NCBI GenBank assembly: GCA_964374035.1
Contig: CAYJWY010000030.1
Location: 1-10,548, forward strand
DNA length: 10,548 bases
DNA from: CALRGL01 sp964374035
GTDB taxonomy: Bacteria; Patescibacteriota; Patescibacteriia; UBA9934; GWF2-40-263
Reading direction: 5' to 3'
The translations under genes were made by a program, and so were the position numbers. The notes below the pieces were generated by a model. The model made no database searches, was not told where the DNA came from, and worked only from the letters and a program-made list of their open reading frames with translations. This document shows, in pieces, positions 5,801 through 10,548 of this stretch; the stretch's first letter is position 1; the number at the start of each line of letters is the position of its first letter.

Positions 5801-7843
5801 ATCACCGAGGGAAACGAGGCCGCCACCAGACAACCCGTCGCCAGCGGTCACGGTAAGCGACGCATTCGCAAGATCAGCATTGGTAATCGCTCCGTCGACA
5901 ATGTCGCCTGTGACGAGACTGTTTGCGAGGTTGAGTTTCGAGTAGGCTATTGCAGCGGCCGCGCTGATGTCGGCGTTTGAAAGCGTTCCATCAACAACTT
6001 CAGAAGTATCGATGGATACACCAAGCGTGCTGGTGAGTGTGAGTGTGTCGCCCAGAGCAACGAGACCGCCACCAGCAAGACCCACGCCGGAAACAATGGT
6101 AAGCGACGGATTCGTGAGGTCGGCGTTGTCCACGGTACTATCGACGATGTCCGCGCCAACAATGCTGTTTGCAAGATCAAGTTTGGAGTACGCGATGGCT
6201 GCGCCCACGTCGATGTCTTCATTCAACAATGTCCCATCGAGAACATCTGAGCTTGCGACACTGTCGGCAAGATTGAGTTTGGAATACGCAATAGCCGCAA
6301 CCGCATTGACATCCGCATTCAAAATCGAACCGTTAATAATTTCGACGCTGTCGATTGCTGTGCCAAGTGTCGAATCGATGGTGATCGTATTACCCAGAGC
6401 AACAACTCCGCCACCAGACAAACCGTCCCCTGCTGTGACCGTAAGGACTGCATTTACAAGATCGGCGTTTGCAACAGTTCCATCAACAAGATCTACACTA
6501 ACGATACTGTTAGAAAGGTTAAGTTTGTCGTACGCGATTGCGGCTGACGCATTCACGTCGGCGTTCACGATAGAGCCGTTTGTGATTTCAGAACTGTCGA
6601 TTGCTGTGCCAAGCGTTGAATCGATGGTGATCATATCGCCCAGGGCGACAAGGCCGCCACCAGACAACCCGTCGCCAGCGGTCACGGTAAGCGACGCATT
6701 CGCAAGATCAGCATTGGTAATCGCTCCGTCGACAATGTCGCCTGTGACGAGACTGTTTGCGAGGTTGAGTTTGGAATAGGAGATGGCGGCGAGTCCGCTG
6801 ATGTCCGTGTTAACGATGGTACTGTCAACAATCTCAGAAGAATCAATGAAGGTGCCGAGAGTGGAGTCGAGCGTGATCGCGGTACCAAGCGCGACAAGGC
6901 CACCACCGGAAAGACCGACTCCAGGAAGAACGGTGATGAAAGGATTCGCGAGGTCGGCGTTTGCGATTGTGTTGTCGACGATATCCGCACTGACGATGCT
7001 ATTTGAAAGATTAAGTTTGCTATACGCAATAGCCGCAACCGCATTTACATCGGCATTCACAATCGAACCGTTTGTAATTTCAGAACTATCGATTGCGGTG
7101 CCGAGCGTTGAGGTAATGGTGATTGAGTCGCCCAGGGTAACTAATCCGCCACCAGACAAACCATCCCCTGCCGTGATCGTGAGCGAGGCGTTTGCGAGAT
7201 CGACATTTGCGATGGCGCCGTCGACGATATCGCCGGTGACGAGACTGTTTGCGAGGTTGAGTTTACTGTACGCGATGGCGGCGGTTGCGCTGATGTCTGC
7301 GTTCACGAGCGTTCCGTCGACAACTTCGCTTGTGTCGATGGAAAGACCGAGCGTGCTCGTCAGTGTCAGCGTATCGCCGAGCGCAACAACTCCGCCGCCG
7401 GATAAACCGACGCCGGAGAGAATCGTGAGGGATGCATTACTGAGATCGGCGTTTGCAACCGTTCCATTGACGAGATCGGAACCAAGGATGCTGTTTGAAA
7501 GATTAAGTTTGGTGTACGCAATCGCTGCGGCCACATTGATGTCTGCGTTCACGAGCGTTCCGTCGACAATGTCAGCGCCATCGACGTCTGCGTTAAAAAC
7601 TCCGTCGACAGTGAGCGTGGTGAGTGTACCCACACTTGTAAGCGAAGAATTGACGACCGTGGGTGCCAGCGTTGTGCCAACCAAATCTATCGCCGCGTTG
7701 ACACGAACCGTGCAATTGATGTCGCCAGGATTACAGGAAGGGGCGAGGGTTTCACCGGGCACGTAGGGACTAAATGGGGGAGCCGCAAACACAACACTTG
7801 CGGACGTTAAAAATAACAAAAGTGTAATGAAAATCTTATTCAT
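2834..7843 (-). CDS. Giant secreted repeat fibre, phage tail-fibre-like
   Basis: 1669 residues, first gene of the operon. Signal peptide 1-20, then the CPR-type segment PYVPGETLAPSCNPGD (about 27-42). Residues about 102-940 are tandem repeats: nine full units of 82 residues and three short ones of about 32-37, each containing AAIAYSKLNL...SLVTGDIVD...GLSGGG.VALGD.ITI.STLGTAID. The GLSGGG..LG motif is typical of tail-fibre and adhesin beta repeats. Residues about 940-1225 are Gly/Thr/Ser-rich beta repeats. GAMYYNANTSKFRCY to WKDCD follows (about 1232-1252), then a beta domain. A segment beginning DVAEVYY (1403) up to about 1530 resembles the peptidase G2/intramolecular chaperone region of phage tail proteins. 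The end has a helical stretch and an LCVGE segment (about 1605). There is no membrane anchor or sorting signal. Role inferred: surface filament for attachment. Confidence 0.9.
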   Translation of the reverse strand: MNKIFITLLLFLTSASVVFAAPPFSPYVPGETLAPSCNPGDINCTVRVNAAIDLVGTTLAPTVVNSSLTSVGTLTTLTVDGVFNADVDGADIVDGTLVNADINVAAAIAYTKLNLSNSILGSDLVNGTVANADLSNASLTILSGVGLSGGGVVALGDTLTLTSTLGLSIDTSEVVDGTLVNADISATAAIAYSKLNLANSLVTGDIVDGAIANVDLANASLTITAGDGLSGGGLVTLGDSITITSTLGTAIDSSEITNGSIVNADVNAVAAIAYSKLNLSNSIVSADIVDNTIANADLANPFITVLPGVGLSGGGLVALGTAITLDSTLGTFIDSSEIVDSTIVNTDISGLAAISYSKLNLANSLVTGDIVDGAITNADLANASLTVTAGDGLSGGGLVALGDMITIDSTLGTAIDSSEITNGSIVNADVNASAAIAYDKLNLSNSIVSVDLVDGTVANADLVNAVLTVTAGDGLSGGGVVALGNTITIDSTLGTAIDSVEIINGSILNADVNAVAAIAYSKLNLADSVASSDVLDGTLLNEDIDVGAAIAYSKLDLANSIVGADIVDSTVDNADLTNPSLTIVSGVGLAGGGLVALGDTLTLTSTLGVSIDTSEVVDGTLSNADISAAAAIAYSKLNLANSLVTGDIVDGAITNADLANASLTVTAGDGLSGGGLVSLGDAITIDSTLGTAIDSSEITNGSIMNLDINAAAAIAYSKLDLANSIVTGDIVDNTIDNTDLANSSLTVTAGDGLAGGGVVALGDTVTLTSTLGTEIDTTEVVDGTLVNADIDMAASISYGKLNLANSLVTGDIVDGAITNADLANASLTVTAGDGLSGGGLVALGDMITIDSTLGTAIDSSEITNGSIVNADVNASAAIAYSKLTLTSSIVTGDITDATIVNADVSESAAIAYSKLNLASSLVTGDVTDNTLTLSDIANTPTFDADLILTSNSAVNDFKLILDNSSTGDVASLFSITTTGVGATVATAMDLSDADIVVALAIGSNDVTVGGATLSSSEFALLDGGVTLGELTDSGTLTATTVDINGGAIDGATIGASSASTGAFTTLLASSTLTANGTLNANGVVNLGDNGDTFGVDSLEFDVSSTTGSVTIDDGGNAGAVVVEGTNLDINDLTFVGAGTVASAVASSLSIDSGTTGALNIGTTASAKTITLGNTTGATTLNLQGGTGNINLQTAGTTTTGNVQIGAGGAGSTTPDLFVVDVKSSSGDPTGTNGAMYYNANTSKFRCYQASAWKDCDAGAPQAGLVSKTEPSDLTTTSTSLQNTNLSFAIGAQETWSVWFSLRSFNSSSNRDVSYAISAPAGATCYVSGGTFGSNSPVDSTSCASATITPQVGTTDELVVLAVTIVNGPTAGTAQLQYASTNANGTAHVDAGSSMRAFKNQGSDVAEVYYTTDRTINPGSVVSIDSQLESGVKASTRAHDPTAIGILSTSPGMVIGDAGVPMGARPVYVALSGRVPVKVVTENGPILSGDYLTSSSTSGAAMKAASGDVVIAQAFSGYDGDGVGMISAFVKNFERDAMSDAREEITTDAATYVATVQSESPQDPLALILQKISNAQRSIVHIIASRVSAIRGYFSEIFVSISHQSTLCVGEAGNETCLTKTELDSLLSKNNAQSNNDQAAPQASYVDEVPVLDEIPATDPTDEPAHEPVE
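5211..5447. repeat. 237-bp exact direct repeat, copy A
   Basis: Identical base for base to 6537-6773, an offset of 1326 bp (five full units plus one short one). Bases 5325-5446 are also identical to 5817-5938 (122 bp). It covers fibre residues about 799-878. Confidence 0.93.
5817..5938. repeat. 122-bp exact direct repeat, copy C
   Basis: Identical to 5325-5446 and to 6651-6772. It lies in the eighth repeat unit of the fibre gene (residues about 635-676), while sequence on both sides of it differs from the other two copies. Confidence 0.9.
6537..6773. repeat. 237-bp exact direct repeat, copy B
   Basis: Identical to 5211-5447. It lies in the fourth repeat unit of the fibre gene (residues about 357-436). 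The identity stops abruptly at both ends, as expected for a recent copy or gene conversion. Confidence 0.93.
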
Positions 7844-7878
7844 AAAAGCCGAGCATGTGGTTCATCATGTACCGATAA

Positions 7879-7884
7879 ATTATA
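7879..7884 (-). promoter_or_regulatory. Extended -10 promoter of the surface operon
   Basis: The minus strand reads TGaTATAAT, a perfect -10 hexamer with the TGN extension. It would start transcription near 7872, giving a leader of about 28 nt before the fibre ATG at 7843. No good -35 hexamer is seen at 16-18 bp, which extended -10 promoters tolerate. No Shine-Dalgarno is visible before the ATG. Confidence 0.5.
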
Positions 7885-7925
7885 TCACAACCACAAACAT
7901 CTCCCGCCCAAATTCTATCCACAAA

Positions 7926-7965
7926 CAAAAACGACTCCTCGCATCTCATGAAGATGGTGGGTCGT
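7926..7965 (-). terminator. Rho-independent terminator facing left
   Basis: On the minus strand, ACGAC (7965-7961) pairs with GTCGT (7935-7931) and CATCT with AGATG closer to the loop, with an internal bulge between. The run TTTTTG follows at once. It sits about 40 bp upstream of the surface-operon -10, so it insulates that promoter from the leftward redox operon. Confidence 0.6.
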
Positions 7966-8032
7966 TGCATTTTTGTTATTGAGCCGTCGACAGGGATCAC
8001 ACAGGTGACCTCATCCTTACCATAAAGTTCCC

Positions 8033-8220
8033 ATGATAGAAATGACTACGGCATGCCTAAGCTTAGCGGAGAATCTTCATTCTGAAAAGAGTTTGGAGCT
8101 TCTCGAGGTGGACCCGTTTTTTCGCCGTTTCAGTGGCTTGTCTGATGTTCAGTTGTGAATATGTTGTATACGGTAATTAAAGATGGAGTTCCGCAAGTGT
8201 TCACTGTTGTTTTGCGATGA
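8033..8220 (+). pseudogene. Coding-like fragment with one apparent frameshift
   Basis: On the plus strand, an ORF from ATG 8033 (or 8042) reads MTTACLSLAENLHSEKSLE and on through VDPFFRRFSGLSDVQ to a TGA at 8156-8158. One frame over, the sequence continues VVNMLYTVIKDGVPQVF and ends at TGA 8218-8220. Both parts look like normal protein and join at 8151-8156 if one base is gained or lost. This is the only plus-strand candidate in the window. I do not recognise it. It could be a decayed small gene, a sequencing error in an intact 60-residue gene, or chance. No ribosome binding site is evident. Confidence 0.27.
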
Positions 8221-8222
8221 AT

Positions 8223-8455
8223 TCAATCAATATCGTGTCCTGCCGCACGGAGTTCTTTCACTAGTGCGGCCAGTGTCGGGGCGGGATTTTCTCTCTCCAC
8301 GCGTGGAACGCGTTACAGCGCCGTACGTCTTCTGTTGAAGAATCCGGAATACTTTGAGGAAGCGACTGCATCTGTTCAGCAATGGTGCTCAAGGTGACGT
8401 TGAGCGTGCTTAACGCCGTTGGTGATAATTGTTGTTTACCAACTAGACGATCCAA
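8223..8455 (-). pseudogene. Small frameshifted gene remnant, death-domain-like C-terminus
   Basis: A minus-strand frame runs from TTG 8455 (ATG 8371 is the first ATG) through DRLVGKQQLSPTALS, STIAEQMQSLPQS and VRRCNAFHAWREK, then stops at 8261. One base short in the A4 run (8290-8287) would be enough: the next frame continues NPAPTLAALVKELRAAGHDID and stops at 8223. The joined pattern, FHAWREKNPAPTLAALVKELRAAG, resembles the last two helices of death-fold domains (W...K....ATV..LV.ALR..). It directly follows the CcdA gene. The likeness rests on a short match, so function is not assigned; it could also be an intact gene with a sequencing indel. Confidence 0.35.
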
Positions 8456-8471
8456 TGATGAAATTATTCTA

Positions 8472-9176
8472 TCAGAATTGCGAGCTCCAGAGAGGAACGT
8501 ATGGAACAATGATGGACTCAAGTTTGCGCAGGGCTCCGGTCGCCATGAGAATAGCTGTGAGGACGAGGATGACGCCGAATACTTTTTTGAGCTGTCCAGA
8601 TCGTTTTTGAATGAAGTGGCGTCCGGCAATCGCGCGTTTGCCTCCGTAAGCGATCGCGAGCATTGGGATGCCCGCGCCCACCGAATACATAAAGAGTAAT
8701 AATCCTGCCTGGACAATGTTCCCTGATGATGAAGCAATCAGAAGAATAGATCCAAGGATTGGCCCTGCGCATGGCGCCCAGACGATTCCAAGAAGCGATC
8801 CAAGCAGGAAGGCTTCACCCGGTTGTCCGAGTTGATTTGCCTTCGGTCCACGATTGCCGAGCCACGATGTTAATGCGGACGTCCCACGAGAGAACAAATC
8901 TCCCAACGGCTTCACAAGAAGAACGATTCCCATGAAGCCAATGAGCCAAATTGCCAACTGATTCAGGAAAACGCGGTCAATGGGTAACGTATTGCCGAAG
9001 GCACCAAATAGGACACCGAGCACAGTGAACGTCGTCGACATTCCAAGCACGAGATAAACGGGATACCACTTATGATCCTTTAGAACACAACCAAGGACGA
9101 TCGGCAAAATGGGGATGATGCACGGCGACGTGACGGTGATGGCGCCGGCGGCGAACGCCAGTAATAACATCCCCAT
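8472..9176 (-). CDS. ccdA: CcdA/DsbD-type thiol-disulfide transporter
   Basis: 234 residues, six predicted membrane helices (about 3-29, 37-60, 72-92, 122-148, 155-178, 198-216). The family's two redox cysteines are present in their usual settings: TSPCIIPILP (C19) in helix 1 and WAPCAGPIL (C136) in helix 4. The protein passes electrons from cytoplasmic thioredoxin across the membrane by dithiol exchange. Its length matches CcdA, the short form of the DsbD beta domain, with no fused periplasmic domains. The start lies 4 bp after the stop of a membrane-anchored thioredoxin-like gene, the likely outward partner, so together they replace a full DsbD. It ends with tandem stops TGA-TAG. CcdA in the strict sense serves cytochrome c assembly; nothing here points to cytochromes, so the symbol only names the family. 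Confidence 0.92.
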   Translation of the reverse strand: MGMLLLAFAAGAITVTSPCIIPILPIVLGCVLKDHKWYPVYLVLGMSTTFTVLGVLFGAFGNTLPIDRVFLNQLAIWLIGFMGIVLLVKPLGDLFSRGTSALTSWLGNRGPKANQLGQPGEAFLLGSLLGIVWAPCAGPILGSILLIASSSGNIVQAGLLLFMYSVGAGIPMLAIAYGGKRAIAGRHFIQKRSGQLKKVFGVILVLTAILMATGALRKLESIIVPYVPLWSSQF

Positions 9177-9180
9177 AGAA

Positions 9181-9663
9181 TTACGATTGAATAAAACCGC
9201 TGAAACTTTCTGCCGTCACGGGCCCCGGTCCGAGCTGCTCCGTCTTGCCGCCCTTTGATGTCTTAATAAACGTTGCCTGGCTTTGAATGTTAAAGATTTT
9301 CTTTAATGCGACTTCCGTATCAAAATTGACTTTAAATCCCACTAGATTCTTGTCTGTGTTTGTCTTAAAGACTTCTCTGATAATCGGCTCGTTCGCGACG
9401 CAAGTCGAGCACCAGCTAGCATGAAAGTCTAGAATAACGGTTTTGCCGTCGGCAATCGCTGAATCGTAAGCGGATTGCGAAAAGTCCTGAAACCCCCCAG
9501 CGACATATGTGGACTGGGTTGCGGCTGACGGCGAGGAAGATGCGATGACATTTGTCGCCGTTTCTGATTGAGTTGCGTCCGTTCCCGATGGACGTTGAAA
9601 GATTGTGTATCCGAGCCCGATTACGATAACGATACCGACGATCGCGATGAGTGTATTTTTCAT
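9181..9663 (-). CDS. Membrane-anchored thioredoxin-like protein
   Basis: 160 residues. An N-terminal hydrophobic helix (about 4-22) acts as an uncleaved anchor or signal peptide and is followed by a Ser/Thr-rich linker to about 52. The thioredoxin fold covers about 55-160, with the active site FHASWCSTC (C85, C88). The position normally held by cis-proline (I/T-P-T/F) reads SQATFIK, so the proline is missing. I recall a thioredoxin-family branch with a QHTFV motif at this place, which would make the change a family trait rather than damage. The partner is the CcdA-type transporter 4 bp downstream. Role inferred: takes electrons from it and reduces exported disulfides. It follows the regulator gene by 46 bp and is probably in the same transcript. 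Confidence 0.9.
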   Translation of the reverse strand: MKNTLIAIVGIVIVIGLGYTIFQRPSGTDATQSETATNVIASSSPSAATQSTYVAGGFQDFSQSAYDSAIADGKTVILDFHASWCSTCVANEPIIREVFKTNTDKNLVGFKVNFDTEVALKKIFNIQSQATFIKTSKGGKTEQLGPGPVTAESFSGFIQS

Positions 9664-9709
9664 ATGTCGCCATCATGACGGCATCCGTTCATTGCGTCGG
9701 TAACAAATA

Positions 9710-10381
9710 CTACAGCCCGTTGTGGATAACAATTTTTCCATGGTCATCGACGCTCACCTTATTTTCTGCTTGCAGATCGTTCATCGCGCGCGTCACTGTT
9801 ACGCGATTCAGCCCGGTAAGTTTGGCGAGGTGCTCGTGCGTAAGCTGTCGCGCGGACGCATCTCCTGAAAACCACTCGAGGAATCGTGAGGCGCGCTTCT
9901 TTTCATAACGCGCAATCTCATGGAGAACTTTTTCTTTGGCATCAACAAGATTCTCGGCGAGTTTTTTCTCGTAATCTTCCAATCGGGTCCCGAGCATCGA
10001 AAGCGCCCGCATCATCACAACGGGATATGCGGCGATGATCCGTTGGAAGTCCTGTGAGGAAAAGGCACAGATACGCGTCCCATCCGCCGCTTCGGCAAAA
10101 TGAGAAAGTGGCGTGCTCTGCATGCCAATATTACCAAACAGCGTTCCTGGCCCTATCACATCAAAAACAAAACGTTTTCCGTCGCGTGTGTGATAAAGAG
10201 ACACCTCGCCTTCTTTCACGAGAAATAGCCGCATCTCGTCCATGTGGGGCGTATATAAAAGCGCACGGCTGGTATGTCGCGTGTCCTCGGCCGAACCCGC
10301 CAGCCGCATGATCTCCTCATTGGGAATTCCAGCGAGAAAATCCAAATTTTTTATATACCAAACGCGATCCATAGAATTCAT
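9710..10381 (-). CDS. CRP/FNR-family transcriptional regulator
   Basis: 223 residues. The cyclic-nucleotide-binding-like beta barrel covers about 10-115 (LFLVKEGEVSLYHTRDGKRF, DVIGPGTLFGNIG). A long dimerisation helix runs about 120-163, and the winged helix-turn-helix about 165-220 has the recognition helix NRVTVTRAMNDL (192-203). The phosphate-binding cassette of CRP (FGE...RxAxx with the cAMP-contacting Arg and Ser/Thr) is not kept: the segment reads FGNIGMQSTPLSHFAEA. The single Cys (105) rules out an FNR iron-sulfur cluster. The ligand is therefore unknown. Its position just upstream of the thioredoxin and CcdA genes suggests it controls a redox operon, possibly with itself. AGGA lies 9 bases before the ATG at 10381; ATG at 10372 is an alternative. 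No clear promoter is seen in the short leader. Confidence 0.92.
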   Translation of the reverse strand: MNSMDRVWYIKNLDFLAGIPNEEIMRLAGSAEDTRHTSRALLYTPHMDEMRLFLVKEGEVSLYHTRDGKRFVFDVIGPGTLFGNIGMQSTPLSHFAEAADGTRICAFSSQDFQRIIAAYPVVMMRALSMLGTRLEDYEKKLAENLVDAKEKVLHEIARYEKKRASRFLEWFSGDASARQLTHEHLAKLTGLNRVTVTRAMNDLQAENKVSVDDHGKIVIHNGL

Positions 10382-10432
10382 TATTGGTTATCCTGTATCT
10401 TCTCTTAATTAAAGAACAAACAAGATTTCATC

Positions 10433-10548
10433 GTTGTCTGTCATCCTGAGTGCATCCGAAGGATCTCTTGTGACAAAGACGTTGATAAAATCCAGAGATC
10501 CTTCTGGTGCACTCAGGATGACGAATGGAAACTCGTTGTTGTCTGTCA
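10433..10548. repeat. Start of a possible 105-bp tandem repeat
   Basis: gttgtctgtca occurs at 10433-10443, where it leads into the left arm of the inverted repeat, and again at 10538-10548, at the window edge. The period would be 105 bp. Whether another copy of the inverted repeat follows cannot be seen here. Confidence 0.5.
10440..10522. repeat. Dispersed-type inverted repeat with 29-bp arms
   Basis: The arm starting gtcatcctgagtgcatccga (10440-10468) recurs inverted at 10494-10522 with two mismatches, around a 25-bp spacer. Arms of the type gtcatcctgag...aaggatct are familiar from intergenic repeats in many bacterial genomes. It lies upstream of the CRP/FNR gene, about 60 bp before its start. 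It could form a strong hairpin in either transcript. Confidence 0.85.

Larger units (their letters stand above)
5024..7540 (-). repeat. Tandem 246-bp coding repeats in the fibre gene
   Basis: Nine 246-bp units and three short units (two of 96 bp and a final one of about 110 bp) are arranged as five full, one short, four full, two short. Two full-unit subtypes mostly alternate: one ends in ITNGSI-type and the other in VVDGTL-type sequence, hinting at a 164-residue double repeat. Most units differ at many silent sites, but some blocks are identical (listed separately). Confidence 0.9.
7844..8471. other. Gene-poor stretch between redox and surface operons
   Basis: This 628-bp stretch has no full-length convincing gene. 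It contains the promoter and terminator listed separately, two coding-like fragments that need frameshifts, and short palindromes such as ctaagcttag and a gccgcac/gtgcggc stem (8242-8248 with 8264-8270). No tRNA, riboswitch core or CRISPR structure is recognisable. Confidence 0.7.

Noticed and set aside
5024..7540. CRISPR-like or satellite array
   Set aside because: The repeats are 246 bp, in frame, with protein-level conservation and no unique spacers.
4302..7766. Several long plus-strand ORFs rich in VPSVESMVI and SPAVTVSDAF repeats
   Set aside because: They are antisense shadows of the fibre repeats and repeat only because the fibre does.
7885..8030. Riboswitch or T-box leader before the surface operon
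   Set aside because: The terminator-like hairpin lies upstream of the operon's -10 box, so it ends the previous transcript; no aptamer or T-box motif is recognisable.
8183..8338. 51-codon plus-strand ORF (MEFRKCSLLFCDEFNQYRV)
   Set aside because: It is antisense to the more protein-like minus-strand remnant and has no ribosome binding site or recognisable features.
8456..8737. N-terminal half of a 158-codon minus-strand ORF starting inside the CcdA gene
   Set aside because: This part is an out-of-frame reading of CcdA. Only the part beyond the CcdA stop looks coded and was kept as a possible remnant.

Overview
The window looks like a chromosomal segment from a Candidatus Patescibacteria (CPR) genome. 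The main evidence is the largest protein: it starts with a Sec signal peptide followed by a PYVPGETLAPSCNPGD-type segment that I know mainly from CPR surface proteins, and its neighbours carry AWSExxGWIxF repeats, a dockerin-like end and a cohesin-like domain. TGA is used as a normal stop, including inside two ATGA start/stop overlaps, so the TGA-recoding CPR lineages are unlikely. I cannot place it to phylum level from memory alone. Every confident gene is on the minus strand, so the layout below runs from right to left.

Right end (10548-8472): a 29-bp inverted repeat of a dispersed type, then a three-gene redox unit made of a CRP/FNR-family regulator, a membrane-anchored thioredoxin-like protein with a WCSTC motif, and a CcdA/DsbD-type six-helix thiol transporter. 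The last two are 4 bp apart and probably pass electrons from the cytoplasm to exported disulfides.

Middle (8471-7844): about 630 bp without a confident gene. It holds two coding-like fragments that each read well only if one frameshift is allowed (one on each strand, convergent), a rho-independent terminator pointing left, and an extended -10 promoter for the next operon.

Surface operon (7843-527): four tightly packed genes. They are a 1669-residue secreted fibre with nine 82-residue repeats and three short ones plus a phage tail-fibre-like C-terminal part; a secreted AWSExxGW-repeat protein ending in a dockerin-like module; a membrane-anchored cohesin-like protein; and a membrane-anchored beta-domain protein with a cytoplasmic tail. 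The junctions are 5 bp, then two 4-bp ATGA overlaps, so the products are probably made together. I infer a cell-surface attachment assembly in which the anchored cohesin holds the dockerin protein.

Left end (526-1): a tRNA-Tyr(GTA) gene lies between two 79-bp elements placed as mirror images. Their ends are almost identical, their centres coincide exactly, and their middles have diverged while keeping a hairpin through paired substitutions. The left copy stops one base before the ATG of a partial unidentified gene that runs off the edge. This pair is the least explained structure in the window.
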